64,000 bases of DNA, from assembly GCA_016415585.1 (NCBI GenBank), contig CP066552.1:2418001-2482000 (forward strand), in the 5' to 3' direction. Shown in pieces: positions 1-9,240 of this stretch (the stretch's first letter is position 1; the number at the start of each line of letters is the position of its first letter). The DNA is from Pectobacterium carotovorum. Lineage in GTDB: Bacteria > Pseudomonadota > Gammaproteobacteria > Enterobacterales > Enterobacteriaceae. Under the pieces are notes generated by a model. The model was not told the origin of the DNA and did not search any database. It saw only the letters and a list, made by a program, of their open reading frames with translations. Both the position numbers and the translations under genes were made by a program.

Positions 1-228
1 TTCGGTTGCAGTCAGGAACCTGCGCTTATCATATCTAAAGATAGAGATAATAATTTTTTATATTACAAAGGGAACACCGTAGATAACAAAGACATTAATG
101 GTAAAAAAATCTCTTACTTACGATTAAATAAAGACGATTTTGCATATCAAATTAAAAAAGATTTTAATTTACCTCCGTTTGATATTCGGAAAATATTAAC
201 TATTGAGATAAGCGACTACAAATATTGA
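1..228 (+). CDS. Partial CDS, paralogue of the 2668-3336 protein, C-terminally short
   Basis: Frame 1 is open from the window edge to a TGA at 226-228, so the 5' end lies outside. The 75 visible residues match the middle of the protein encoded at 2668-3336: both have SQEPA/RQEPA, then YYKGNTV and IKKDF in the same order and spacing. In the longer protein a SCYSGG motif follows about 20 residues after IKKDF. Here the reading frame instead ends in ILTIEISDYKY, so the putative active-site cysteine is lost. I read it as a truncated or decayed copy of a small family of AT-rich accessory proteins. Function unknown; it could also be a naturally shorter member. Confidence 0.6.
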   Translation, partial: FGCSQEPALIISKDRDNNFLYYKGNTVDNKDINGKKISYLRLNKDDFAYQIKKDFNLPPFDIRKILTIEISDYKY

Positions 229-321
229 TTTTTTTATGTTGACGGTAAAGTAGAGGGCGCTATGTAAGCGAGTTTATGAGGGTCATAGGCCATGAGAGCG
301 TAAAAGATAAAGAGAGTAGCG

Positions 322-351
322 CGGAGTTTACCTGAATGTAGGTAAACTCCG
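322..351. terminator. Hairpin between the partial gene and ynfM
   Basis: A 12-bp perfect stem (CGGAGTTTACCT paired with AGGTAAACTCCG) around a 6-base loop sits 13 bases past the ynfM stop. No long T tract follows on either strand. It probably ends ynfM transcription, possibly in both directions. Confidence 0.55.
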
Positions 352-364
352 GTAAGAAGGGCGT

Positions 365-1633
365 TTAAAGGCGTTTTTTAAGCATCAGACTCACTCCCAG
401 CGCGAGCAGTAAGAGTGCGCTCAAAAAGACGGTGATACCCATCCACCCAAACGCGTGCCAGAAGAATCCCCCCAGCGTGCCGGCCAGACTTGAACCCAGA
501 TAGTAAGAAAAGAGATACATTGATGACGCCTGACCTTTTGCGCGCCGCGCCCGTTGGCCAATCCAACTGCTGGCTACCGAGTGAGCGGCGAAGAAGCCGG
601 CGGTAAAGAGCATCATCCCGCCAAAGATCGAGAATAGCGGGCTCAGTGCCGTCATTCCCAGTCCTGCTAGCATCAAAAGGATCGCAATACTCAGCACCGG
701 GCCGCGTCCGTAGCGAGCCGTTAATGCACCGGCTTTTGGCGAACTATAACTCCCTGTGAGATAGACAATGGAAAGTAAGCCAACCACTGCTTGACTGAGT
801 AAATAAGGCGAAGCCAGCAACCGATACCCAATGTAGTTAAACAGGGTAACGAACGCGCCCATCAGTAAAAATCCCTCAAGGAACAGCAGCGGTAAACCTG
901 AATCGCGCCAGTGCAGTTTGCTATTCAGCAGCAGTGTTTTCGGGCGCAGTGAACCGGGACGAAAATGCCGTGATTCGGGTAGAATACGCCAGAACGTGAT
1001 CGCCGCAATGAGCGCCAGTACGCCGATCGTGCCGATAGCAACCCGCCACGGGAAATAATCCGTTAAAACGCCACTAACCAGACGTCCGCTCATGCCGCCA
1101 ATCGAGTTTCCGCTGATATATAACCCCATCGAAAACGCCAGCACGCTGGGGTGAATTTCTTCACTCAGGTAGCTCATGGCGACGGCCGCAACACCGCTTA
1201 ACGACAGGCCCATCATCGCTCGCATAATCAACACGCCGTTCCAACTGGTCATAAATGCGCAAATGATGGTGCAAATTGCAGCCAGCATTAAGGACACAAC
1301 CATCACATTCTTACGACCGATCGTGTCGGAGAGTGGGCCAGTGAACAGTAGCCCAAACGCCAGCATCACGGTCGATACGGAAAGCGACAGGCTGCTGGTC
1401 GCTGGCGAAATACCGAAATCCTGAGATAGCACCGGCAGCAGCGGCTGAACACAATACAGCAGGGCAAACGTCGCTAAACCAGCAGAAAACAGCGCCAGCG
1501 TGACGCGCATAAATTGCGGCGTACCACGCGTGATATAAGGCGTTTTACCAGAAGACTTAGGGGCAATATCATCCGCATCGTCGGCTGTAGAAATAGGCCA
1601 GCCATTTGGTGCAGAAGATGGCAGATTACTCAC
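365..1633 (-). CDS. ynfM: MFS transporter YnfM
   Basis: A 422-residue, 12-segment major facilitator of the inner membrane. From the GTPQFMRVTLALFSAG motif onward it follows my recollection of E. coli YnfM closely, including LSEEIHPSVLAFSMGLYISG and LPESRHFRPGSLRPKTL. The loop between segments 2 and 3 carries the MFS signature GPLSDTIGRK. The start is GTG at 1633, preceded by AAGGA. YnfM belongs to a drug/metabolite proton-antiporter group and its substrate is not settled; arabinose export has been proposed in E. coli. It is divergent from the LysR gene ynfL, as in E. coli, so YnfL is the likely regulator. Confidence 0.9.
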   Translation of the reverse strand: MSNLPSSAPNGWPISTADDADDIAPKSSGKTPYITRGTPQFMRVTLALFSAGLATFALLYCVQPLLPVLSQDFGISPATSSLSLSVSTVMLAFGLLFTGPLSDTIGRKNVMVVSLMLAAICTIICAFMTSWNGVLIMRAMMGLSLSGVAAVAMSYLSEEIHPSVLAFSMGLYISGNSIGGMSGRLVSGVLTDYFPWRVAIGTIGVLALIAAITFWRILPESRHFRPGSLRPKTLLLNSKLHWRDSGLPLLFLEGFLLMGAFVTLFNYIGYRLLASPYLLSQAVVGLLSIVYLTGSYSSPKAGALTARYGRGPVLSIAILLMLAGLGMTALSPLFSIFGGMMLFTAGFFAAHSVASSWIGQRARRAKGQASSMYLFSYYLGSSLAGTLGGFFWHAFGWMGITVFLSALLLLALGVSLMLKKRL

Positions 1634-1747
1634 AATAATTCCTTACCAGAAAAGGTAAATCAGGCGTAAAACAACAATGGAGCGATCATAGAAGAGTGAT
1701 ATTGTTTTGTATAATATATTAATAATCATGATTGATACGTTTAAAAT
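1634..1747. promoter_or_regulatory. Divergent ynfM/ynfL control region
   Basis: A 114-bp AT-rich spacer between divergent genes. It contains a TATAAT-like run near 1710-1716 and a 10-bp palindrome AATCATGATT at 1724-1733, just before ynfL. LysR proteins usually bind such shared spacers and repress their own gene. The exact site is not assigned. Confidence 0.4.
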
Positions 1748-2644
1748 ATGAATATTGAATTACGCCACCTTCGCTATTTTATTGCGGTCGCTGAAGAGCT
1801 GCATTTTGGCCGAGCCGCAGAAAGATTACGCATTTCCCAGCCGCCACTGAGCCAGCAGATTCAAATTTTGGAGGAGCAGGTGGGGGCAAAGCTTCTGGCA
1901 CGTAACAACCGTAATGTCCAGCTAACACCAGCTGGCAAGATGTTCCTGAAAGAAGCCTGGTCAATTATCAGCCAAGTTGATCAAGCGGCCGAACGCGCAT
2001 CTCGCATTCAACGCGGCGAAATTGGGGAATTAACGATTGGTTTTACGTCGTCCGCGCCGTTTATCAAAAAGATCTCCAGCAGCCTGCTGCGTTTTCGCCA
2101 AATCTACCCGGAAGTGCATATTCAGATGATGGAGCTTAATACCAAACAGCAAATTGAACCGCTGCTGAACGGTAAGCTTGATATCGGCATTATGCGCAAC
2201 AACCCGTTGCCAGACGCATTGGATCATCAGTTGCTGCTGAGTGAACCGCTGATTGCCGTCGTGCAGGAGTCCCATCCGTTAGCGCAGCAGGACGCAGGGC
2301 GTGCCATCAGCATTACACAGCTGGCGAATGAACCGTTTGTTTTCTTCTCCCGTGCGGTTGGAACCGCGCTGTATGATGATACGCTGACGCTGCTGAAACG
2401 CTATGGCATCAGCCCCTATATTACGCAAGAAGTGGGCGAGGCGATGACCATCGTTGGGTTGGTATCCGCGGGATTAGGCGTGTCCATCTTGCCTGCGTCG
2501 TTTTTGCGTATTCGGGTCGATGGCGTGAAATATTTGCTGCTGGAAGAAGAGGACGCCACAACGGAAGTTTGGTTGGTGACGGCACGACATCAGCCGCAAA
2601 GTGCTGCTGCGAAAGTACTGATGTCGCTGATGCTGGAAAAGTAA
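1748..2644 (+). CDS. ynfL: LysR-family regulator YnfL
   Basis: A 298-residue LysR-type transcriptional regulator, normal family length. The N-terminal winged helix-turn-helix is at about residues 1-60 (MNIELRHLRYFIAVAEELHF, then RISQPPLSQQIQILE). The rest is the periplasmic-binding-like effector domain (GELTIGFTSSAPF near residue 92). It is divergent from ynfM, the E. coli arrangement, so it probably controls that exporter. The inducer cannot be read from the sequence. Its stop is 24 bp from the stop of the convergent gene at 2668-3336. Confidence 0.85.
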   Translation: MNIELRHLRYFIAVAEELHFGRAAERLRISQPPLSQQIQILEEQVGAKLLARNNRNVQLTPAGKMFLKEAWSIISQVDQAAERASRIQRGEIGELTIGFTSSAPFIKKISSSLLRFRQIYPEVHIQMMELNTKQQIEPLLNGKLDIGIMRNNPLPDALDHQLLLSEPLIAVVQESHPLAQQDAGRAISITQLANEPFVFFSRAVGTALYDDTLTLLKRYGISPYITQEVGEAMTIVGLVSAGLGVSILPASFLRIRVDGVKYLLLEEEDATTEVWLVTARHQPQSAAAKVLMSLMLEK

Positions 2645-2667
2645 CAACTAAAACCGTCTTTCCTACG

Positions 2668-3336
2668 TTATTTTCTCATACTCCCTATCATGTTGTATGG
2701 AGTATGACGAACTTCAGGTAATGCTTTCTTTGAATATTCACCATGTATATAGACATCTTCATCCATGTTATTCTTTAAACCATTACGCATAAAAACGGGC
2801 TCTTTGTTTCCATAGCATATTATTTGTCTATTTGTTGCAATTGACATTGCAGCTGCTAATGTATCTCGGCTTACTCCACCCGAATAGCAGGAAATTAAAT
2901 GCAATGGTTTCGCATTTCTATCTCCATTACTGTGTAAGTCTAAGCCAAAATCTTTTTTAATGCGAGCGACAAATTCAGTTGCGTTTAAACTAATATAAGG
3001 GTCATTCCCTTCGATGTCTTTATGGTTTACCGTATTTCCTTTGTAGTATGCAAATTTACCCTCTGAAGAACCATGTATAAAGATAGCCGGTTCTTGCCTA
3101 GGACCAAAATGACTTACATATCCCGTTTGTTGTATGCAGCGATGCTCTGAGTTGTGATTGTTTGAAAAAACTTTTGCAACTTTTGCAGGTTGTTTATTGA
3201 CATTGACATTGACATTGACATTTTTCGCCCTGCTAAAATGGGATAAAAACCCAAATAATGTTTTTTTCACTCCATTATCAGGTGTGGATTTGTTGACATT
3301 CATGATAGTTGGTATTTTTGTGTAACTGATCTTCAT
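2668..3336 (-). CDS. Accessory protein with caspase-like HG/SCYSGG pattern
   Basis: A 222-residue AT-rich protein with no name I recognise. After a basic, polar N-terminus (about residues 1-60, with an alternating Asn-Val stretch coded by four ATTGAC hexamers) there is a hydrophobic strand then HG (AIFIHGSSEG, about residue 90). About 65 residues later a second strand ends in HLISCYSGG. Strand-His-Gly followed by strand-Ser-Cys is the layout of clan CD cysteine proteases (caspases, CHAT, the RTX cysteine protease domain), so a protease-like or toxin-processing fold is possible. That is inference. There is no signal peptide or clear ribosome site, and an alternative start is Met12. A truncated paralogue lies at 1-228, beyond ynfML. 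Confidence 0.6.
   Translation of the reverse strand: MKISYTKIPTIMNVNKSTPDNGVKKTLFGFLSHFSRAKNVNVNVNVNKQPAKVAKVFSNNHNSEHRCIQQTGYVSHFGPRQEPAIFIHGSSEGKFAYYKGNTVNHKDIEGNDPYISLNATEFVARIKKDFGLDLHSNGDRNAKPLHLISCYSGGVSRDTLAAAMSIATNRQIICYGNKEPVFMRNGLKNNMDEDVYIHGEYSKKALPEVRHTPYNMIGSMRK
3196..3219. repeat. Four tandem ATTGAC hexamers inside a coding region
   Basis: Four exact copies of ATTGAC encode alternating Val and Asn on the minus strand. Copy-number change by slippage would keep the frame and only alter the length of this linker. Confidence 0.85.
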
Positions 3337-3505
3337 AATAATATTTTAAATTTTCGGCTATTCTGGATTGGGGAAATTATTAAAAATCAATGGTAACCAT
3401 TGGCTTTTAATGTATCTATTATAATTCGCTCTTCATTGAAGAGTATTCGCAACGCGCCAAGTGGCTATAGGGTGACTACTACGAAGTAGGGCATAGACGG
3501 CAATG

Positions 3506-3546
3506 TCTCACGGATATTGAGAAGAGAATATTTTCAATATGTGAGA
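3506..3546. repeat. Inverted repeat upstream of the 2668-3336 gene
   Basis: TCTCAC..ATATTGA pairs with TCAATAT..GTGAGA around a short AT-rich centre, giving a 41-bp hairpin-forming sequence about 170 bp upstream of the minus-strand gene. It may be a regulator site, transcript hairpin or element relic. Confidence 0.5.
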
Positions 3547-3680
3547 GATGTCACATAACGAATCAAATATTTGACGGCTTTAGTGAAAAGCCCCACCATA
3601 CCCGCAGTTTTTTTATTTTGCAGCGTGAAAAATAGTCATGCAGCGGTAGTAAAGATGAATTTTTCAACAGCAGTGCCCAT

Positions 3681-4026
<346 letters not shown>

Positions 4027-4044
4027 TGAGTAGGAGCTAGGTTT

Positions 4045-5262
4045 GTGATAGCCGACGGTCAACCAGGACACATCGATCAAATCAAACAAATGAATGCCGG
4101 AGCGGCGTATCGGCTGATCGATAAGTACGGCCCGATATCACGTATCGAACTGTCTAAACGCACTCAGCTCGCGCCTGCCAGTATTACCAAAATCGTCCGC
4201 GAACTGCTGGAAGCCCATCTGGTACAGGAAACTGAATATCAGGATGTGGGCAGCAGGGGGCGTCCCGCTATCGGCCTGATTCTGGATACAGAAGCCTGGC
4301 ACTATCTTTCTGCACGCATCAGCCACAATACCCTGTTATTGGCGCTGCGCGATCTCAGCAGTAAACTGGTTGTAGAAGAAGACATCCCACTTCCCGCAGA
4401 AGCGCCGCAGCCGCTGCTTGATCGTATTTTGAATGAGATCGACCTATTTTTTATTCGTCATCAAAAACGGTTGGAGCGACTAACCGCCATCGCGATCACC
4501 GCACCGGGGATGATTGATGCCAGCAAAGGTATTATTCACCGGATGCCGTTTTACGACGTTGAGGAAATGGCGATTGGCTCGGCACTGGAACAGCGTACGG
4601 GGTTGCCGGTGTATTTGCAGCATGATATCTGCGCATGGACGATGGCCGAAGCGCTATACGGCGCATCACGCGATTGCCAAAATGTAATTCAGGTGGTGAT
4701 CGATCATAACGTCGGTGCAGGCGTGATTACCGGCGGACGCATTCTGCATGCAGGAAGCCGGAATCTGGTCGAAATCGGGCACACACAGGTCGATCCTTAT
4801 GGAAAACGTTGCTATTGCGGCAATCACGGCTGTCTGGAAAACGTCGCCAGCACGGAAAACATGCTGGAGCTGGCACAGCAACGTATGAATACTTCAATGA
4901 GTTCGCTTCTGCACGGCTCACCGCTTAGCGTTGAGAGCCTGTGTGACGCCGCGCTCAAGGGCGATCAGTTAGCCAAAGATATCATTAATGATGTCGGTCA
5001 TAACGTAGGCCGCATTGTCGCCATCATGGTGAACCTCTTCAACCCCGATAAAATTCTGGTGGGATCCCCTCTGAATAAAGCTGCCAGCATTCTACACCCC
5101 GCCATTTTAGGCTGTATTCAACAGCAATCATTTCCACCCTATAGCCACAACATTCAGGTGGAAGCAACCCAGTTCTACAATCAGGGCACGATGCCTGGTG
5201 CCGCACTGGTAAAAGACGCGCTTTATAACGGATCGCTGCTGGTTAAACTGCTACAGGGGTAA
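4045..5262 (+). CDS. mlc: ROK-family global repressor Mlc
   Basis: A 405-residue transcriptional repressor of glucose-uptake genes (ptsG, manXYZ, malT in E. coli). It is relieved when membrane-bound unphosphorylated PtsG sequesters it. The N-terminal helix-turn-helix is at about 20-70 (ISRIELSKRTQLAPASITKIVRE). The ROK domain follows, with VQVVIDHNVGAGVI and the zinc motif GHTQVDPYGKRCYCGNHGC. The C-terminus ALVKDALYNGSLL matches my recollection of E. coli Mlc. The GTG start at 4045 follows TAGGAG with an 8-base gap. The immediate upstream DNA is a mosaic repeat, so the native promoter may be altered. bioD2 follows, as in E. coli. Confidence 0.93.
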   Translation: MIADGQPGHIDQIKQMNAGAAYRLIDKYGPISRIELSKRTQLAPASITKIVRELLEAHLVQETEYQDVGSRGRPAIGLILDTEAWHYLSARISHNTLLLALRDLSSKLVVEEDIPLPAEAPQPLLDRILNEIDLFFIRHQKRLERLTAIAITAPGMIDASKGIIHRMPFYDVEEMAIGSALEQRTGLPVYLQHDICAWTMAEALYGASRDCQNVIQVVIDHNVGAGVITGGRILHAGSRNLVEIGHTQVDPYGKRCYCGNHGCLENVASTENMLELAQQRMNTSMSSLLHGSPLSVESLCDAALKGDQLAKDIINDVGHNVGRIVAIMVNLFNPDKILVGSPLNKAASILHPAILGCIQQQSFPPYSHNIQVEATQFYNQGTMPGAALVKDALYNGSLLVKLLQG

Positions 5263-5396
5263 CCATAAAGACGTAGAGCACCAAAACATTGCGCTAACGC
5301 AAACTGCCTGGATGAGGCATAGCCTAGACTTTCATGCTTGGAAAGCATTTTGGCTGTGCTTGTTTTTTTGGTATTCAGGTGGTCTGGAGTTATCCC

Positions 5397-6062
5397 ATGT
5401 TGAAACGTATTTTTGTCACTGGTACTGATACCGCCGTTGGCAAAACAGTGGTATCCAAGGCGCTACTGCAAAAACTGGCGCTGGCAGGCAAATCGGTTGC
5501 GGGCTACAAACCGATAGCAAAAGGGTGCGAAGAGACGGAAGCGGGGCTGCGTAATAAAGATGCACTGCTGCTACAAGCCGCCTCCACGCTAGAATTGCCC
5601 TATAACATGGTTAACCCCATCGCACTCCGAGAAGATGAAATCAGCGCCAGTGAAGGAACCATTGATTACTGCACGATGACGCAAGGCCTGCGTCACATGG
5701 GCGAAACCGCTGATATTGTAGTCGTTGAAGGCACGGGCGGATGGCGGACTGTCATGAATGATCTGCGTCCGTATTCCGAATGGGTGGTGCAGGAACAGCT
5801 GCCTGTTGTGCTGGTTGTTGGCATCAAACTGGGTTGTATCAGCCATGCGCTGCTGACGGCACAGGCGATCATCAATGATGGTTTACCGCTGGTTGGTTGG
5901 GTCGCTAACCGTATTAACCCCGGGCTGGCTAATTACGCAGAAATCATTCACGTTCTGCGGAAAAAAATTCCGGCACCACAACTGGGCGAACTGCCTTACT
6001 TGCCACGCGCTGAGCAGCGGGATCTCTCGTCTTATATCGATCTTTCTGCCGTCAGCTACTAA
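5397..6062 (+). CDS. bioD2: Dethiobiotin synthetase paralogue BioD2
   Basis: A 221-residue P-loop ATPase of the BioD family, which carboxylates diaminopelargonic acid to dethiobiotin. The Walker A-like loop GTDTAVGKT is at residues 8-16, with VVVEGTGGW near 108 and ANRINPG near 172. It matches the mlc-linked E. coli paralogue YnfK/BioD2 (LPYLPRAEQR near the C-terminus) rather than the bioABFCD copy. The ATG at 5397 is chosen because TGGAG precedes it and because the extra upstream 21 codons have no counterpart in the family. Its role is probably redundant with BioD. Confidence 0.9.
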   Translation: MLKRIFVTGTDTAVGKTVVSKALLQKLALAGKSVAGYKPIAKGCEETEAGLRNKDALLLQAASTLELPYNMVNPIALREDEISASEGTIDYCTMTQGLRHMGETADIVVVEGTGGWRTVMNDLRPYSEWVVQEQLPVVLVVGIKLGCISHALLTAQAIINDGLPLVGWVANRINPGLANYAEIIHVLRKKIPAPQLGELPYLPRAEQRDLSSYIDLSAVSY

Positions 6063-6076
6063 TTTCTTTCATCTTC

Positions 6077-6106
6077 TATTCCCGCTTCTCTGCGGGAATA
6101 AATTTT
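6077..6106 (+). terminator. Rho-independent terminator after bioD2
   Basis: A perfect 9-bp stem TATTCCCGC/GCGGGAATA with loop TTCTCT, followed by AATTTT, lies 15 bases past the bioD2 stop. Confidence 0.8.
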
Positions 6107-6164
6107 CTCCGGCACGCCACCTGTTATACTCACTGGCAGTTTTTCTTCTTATCCTGAAAATATA

Positions 6165-7652
6165 ATGAAAACAGAGAATAACCAGAAACAAATACCTGTC
6201 CCGCATCGCCATTGGATTTTAATTGCCTGTATGTTGGCCATGTTCACGGCTGCGATTGAAGTGACGATTGTCGCCACCGCGCTACCCACCATCATCGCAG
6301 ATTTAGGCGGGTTTTCCCTATTGGGCTGGGTCTTTGCGGGTTATTTGCTGACGCAGTCGATCAGTATTCCAATTTATGGCCGATTGGCCGATCTGTATGG
6401 CCGCAAAAAGATATTCTTCTTCGGCATGATCGTGTTCCTGCTGGGGTCGATTCTGTGCGGATTTTCGACGCAGATGGGCTGGCTGATTGTCTTCCGCACC
6501 TTGCAAGGACTGGGGGCGGGCGCGATTACTCCGATTGCCTTCACTATTGTTGCTGATGTTTACAGCTCAACCGAACGCCCCAAAATACAGGGCTATTTGT
6601 CCAGCGTGTGGGGCTTTTCCGCGATTATCGGCCCGCTGTTGGGGGCGTTTATCGTGCAACACTTCAACTGGGCTTTGGTCTTCTGGGTTAACGTGCCGAT
6701 TGGGCTGTTCTCCATCTTCCTGCTGGCTCGTTATCTGCCAACGATGAATACCGTGCGCCAGCATCAGTTGGACTGGATGGGGGCGTTTTATCTGATCGTA
6801 TCCGTCGCCAGTTTACTGATGGCGCTGCTACAGGCTGAGGTGTTTGGCTACTGGGTGATCCCGCTGCTTGCGATTTCCGCCGTGGGCAGCATTCTGCTGG
6901 TTCGACAGGAAAAGCGTACGCCGGAGCCGCTGTTTCCGCTGGCGCTGTGGCGCAATCGGGTCATTATCGCCGGTAACCTCGGCGGGTTAGTCGTCGGGGC
7001 AGCCATGATGGGCGTGAGCGCCTTTTTGCCGACGTTTATTCAGGGCGTAATGGGTAAAACACCGCTGGAAGCAGGCAGTATACTGGCGATGATGTCGATT
7101 GGCTGGCCGCTGGCCAGCACGCTAAGCGGGCGGTTAATGCTGTGGACGTCTTACCGGTTTACGGCAATGCTCGGCGGTATTGTGCTACTTATCGGCAGCC
7201 TGACGCTTCTGACCGTTCAGCCGGACAGTAATCTCATGTGGGCACGGCTCGCAGCATTTTTGATCGGCTCAGGAATGGGGCTGAGTAGCACCACGTTTTT
7301 GGTATCGATACAAAACTCGGTGGACTACTCCATTCGCGGCATCGCAACGGCCTCTGCCATGTTTACCCGTATGCTGGGTTCCGCGTTGGGAACGGCAATC
7401 CTTGGTGCCACGCTGAACATCAGTCTGCACTGGCGATTGCCGGAAGTAAGCGATCCACTCCAGACGCTCATGGATCCGGCTAAGCGCATCCTGCTGAGCG
7501 TAAACCAGCTCGATACGCTGGCATCGCAAGTCGCCTCGTCAATCCACGGGGTATTTATCGTTTCGGCACTCATCGCGGCCATCACGCTGCTTTCCGCCAG
7601 AATGATCCCAGCAAGCCAGCGGCCGGGGCAGGCTGAAACCAGACAAAAATAA
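6165..7652 (+). CDS. DHA2-family (14-segment) drug efflux transporter
   Basis: A 495-residue inner-membrane major facilitator of the EmrB/QacA (DHA2) class, predicted 14 transmembrane segments. Motif D1 (IEVTIVATALPTI, residues 27-39) and motif A (GRLADLYGRKK, about 76-86) are clear, with GIATASAMFTRMLGSALG near the end. Such proteins export hydrophobic or cationic compounds using the proton gradient. No membrane-fusion partner (EmrA-like) is adjacent, so it may act alone. It starts after the bioD2 terminator with only a weak Shine-Dalgarno. The substrate is unknown. Confidence 0.8.
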   Translation: MKTENNQKQIPVPHRHWILIACMLAMFTAAIEVTIVATALPTIIADLGGFSLLGWVFAGYLLTQSISIPIYGRLADLYGRKKIFFFGMIVFLLGSILCGFSTQMGWLIVFRTLQGLGAGAITPIAFTIVADVYSSTERPKIQGYLSSVWGFSAIIGPLLGAFIVQHFNWALVFWVNVPIGLFSIFLLARYLPTMNTVRQHQLDWMGAFYLIVSVASLLMALLQAEVFGYWVIPLLAISAVGSILLVRQEKRTPEPLFPLALWRNRVIIAGNLGGLVVGAAMMGVSAFLPTFIQGVMGKTPLEAGSILAMMSIGWPLASTLSGRLMLWTSYRFTAMLGGIVLLIGSLTLLTVQPDSNLMWARLAAFLIGSGMGLSSTTFLVSIQNSVDYSIRGIATASAMFTRMLGSALGTAILGATLNISLHWRLPEVSDPLQTLMDPAKRILLSVNQLDTLASQVASSIHGVFIVSALIAAITLLSARMIPASQRPGQAETRQK

Positions 7653-7660
7653 GGCAAAAG

Positions 7661-7682
7661 AAAAGGCGCGAAAGCGCCTTTT
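7661..7682. terminator. Bidirectional terminator between the DHA2 exporter and the DUF1161 gene
   Basis: A stem of GGCGC/GCGCC extended by AAAA/TTTT arms lies between convergent genes. The U-tract exists on both strands, so it can serve both genes. Confidence 0.85.
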
Positions 7683-7714
7683 GAACATCTATGCTAGAAC
7701 ATCTAGAGGAAGGG

Positions 7715-8014
7715 CTACGGCGTGGTCGTCGGCTGGCCTTCTGTTGGCACTGGCGCACTTTCCGTATTGACGTCGCCCTCAGCATGGCGGGTGTAAACAA
7801 TCTTGTGAGAATCACTCTCGCAGTGACCAACCACCTGACCACCGGCCTGATTCACCTGATCGTTCGGGACGATATCCAGCGTAAAACCAGATTCTGGTAC
7901 GCCATTGGCGATGATTTTCTGGGTAATATCCGCTTTCACGCTTTCGCAAGATGCCTGTGCAGCCAACGGAGCAACCAAGAATAACGCGGCACCAAAAATA
8001 ACGGTTTTTTTCAT
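7715..8014 (-). CDS. ynfD: Small exported DUF1161-type protein, YnfD-like
   Basis: A 99-residue periplasmic protein. The Sec signal peptide (MKKTVIFGAALFLVAPLAAQA) is cut before SCESVK. The core has KADITQKIIANGVPESGF and GGQVVGHCESDSHKIVYTR, which I associate with DUF1161 and E. coli YnfD. Two cysteines (about residues 23 and 64) could form a disulphide. AAGGAT precedes the ATG. The tail is Thr/Pro-rich. No function is established for the family. Confidence 0.7.
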   Translation of the reverse strand: MKKTVIFGAALFLVAPLAAQASCESVKADITQKIIANGVPESGFTLDIVPNDQVNQAGGQVVGHCESDSHKIVYTRHAEGDVNTESAPVPTEGQPTTTP

Positions 8015-8116
8015 CTTTTGATCCTTTTCTCTGAAAAAGTCTCTTTGAGTATATCAAACGATGACGATAACGCGAAAAAGCCGCGAAACCCGGCCATTGC
8101 TGATGGCCGGAGAAAG

Positions 8117-8737
8117 CTAAACGCAGGGCCCAGTGGCGCAGCCATACATCATAAATAGTGGGAAAAGGATAACTGCCGGAACCATGAGAGGAGCAAGTAG
8201 CACCTCTTTGTCGGAGTTATCGCTGTTATTGATCACAACGGGGATGGGCTGCGGCAAGTGTCCATTTTCTGTCGGGCTGACCAGTGACCCTTTTTTCTTA
8301 CTGAACGTGCCTTGCGCGCTAAACGTCACTTCGCCTTTTCCCATCGTCGTGGGAATCTGTGCCGCGTAGAGCTCACGTAAATCGATTTTCTGCTCTTTGG
8401 TCAATCGGCGAGTATCAATCATGTTTTTATAGCTTGCATAGACTTGACCATTATTACGGAGAGAAAAGTCGACCCTCACACCCGTGATGATGTCTTTATA
8501 ATCGCGATAAAACGCATAATAGTCCCGATACTCCTTTTGCGTTCTTGCGTCGGAGAATTTGTAAACGTAGGTATTGGACTCAGCGATAAGTGTCCCGTTG
8601 TTATTGGCGATATGCGTGATGTTGTCCGTTTCTGGATACGTGCTTGCGCATGAACTGACCAACAAGCACATCATGAGCAGGCCCCACAGTTTTATGTGAA
8701 AAGGACGTGAAAATAATCGAGCTAAATCCATATTCAT
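8117..8737 (-). CDS. Putative lipoprotein of unknown function
   Basis: A 206-residue protein with a lipoprotein signal: a hydrophobic run then VSSC at about residues 23-26, so lipidation at Cys26 is expected. After the signal comes a Tyr/Arg-rich segment (YRDYYAFYRDYKD). A hydrophobic stretch near the C-terminus (LLAPLMVPAVILFPLFMMYG) could re-enter the membrane. The start at 8737 is preferred because GGAG lies 9 bases upstream; an in-frame ATG at 8752 has no such site. I do not recognise the family. It lies between the DUF1161 gene and ynfB on the same strand. Confidence 0.65.
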   Translation of the reverse strand: MNMDLARLFSRPFHIKLWGLLMMCLLVSSCASTYPETDNITHIANNNGTLIAESNTYVYKFSDARTQKEYRDYYAFYRDYKDIITGVRVDFSLRNNGQVYASYKNMIDTRRLTKEQKIDLRELYAAQIPTTMGKGEVTFSAQGTFSKKKGSLVSPTENGHLPQPIPVVINNSDNSDKEVLLAPLMVPAVILFPLFMMYGCATGPCV

Positions 8738-8889
8738 CCTGATGCACTCCATTTTGGATAAAAATGTGTGTTGCTACGATATAGCGATAATCGTTGAGTG
8801 TAACGGTGATGTCACCTTCGGATACAGGCTAATTTGCTGCACTACAAAGAAAAAAGGGGAAACCCACGCCTTCCGGCATGGGTAAAGTA

Positions 8890-9240
8890 TCAGGGGGCAA
8901 CCGGGCGACCAGTACGACGATCGAGGCAGCGATCGGTGGTGTTTTCCCAGTAAGCATTGACGTTGTAGCTGGCGTTGCATTTTTCACGCCCATCAATGGC
9001 TTTTTCAGTTTTATCGAATTCTTTCTCAACGCGGTTGTTCACTTTATTACGCAGTGAACGCGTTGAATCCCATTGCTCCTTGCTTTGACGCGCCGTTTCT
9101 TTTGATAACGCGCTGTCGCCGGAATCGACAATGATATGGCGCGTATCAGCCAGTGCGGTAGGCTGCCAGGCCGCGGAAACGATAACCAGAGAAAGCGGGA
9201 TGAAGGCCCGAATCAAAGAGGAAAAAGAGTAGTGGTTCAT
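8890..9240 (-). CDS. ynfB: Exported DUF1283 protein YnfB
   Basis: A 116-residue protein with an N-terminal signal peptide ending near ALA/DTRH (residues 1-31). The mature part has [34 protein letters not shown] and the C-terminal [20 protein letters not shown], matching my recollection of E. coli YnfB. Two cysteines (in REKCN and DRCLD) are probably disulphide-linked. It is periplasmic or secreted, with no known function. The spacer to the next gene downstream (8737) is 152 bp, so the two may be separately transcribed. Confidence 0.85.
   Translation of the reverse strand: MNHYSFSSLIRAFIPLSLVIVSAAWQPTALADTRHIIVDSGDSALSKETARQSKEQWDSTRSLRNKVNNRVEKEFDKTEKAIDGREKCNASYNVNAYWENTTDRCLDRRTGRPVAP

Noticed and set aside
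8850..8885. Terminator downstream of ynfB (stem ACCCACGCC/GGCATGGGT-like)
   Set aside because: The pairing is imperfect and no T-run follows on the relevant strand.
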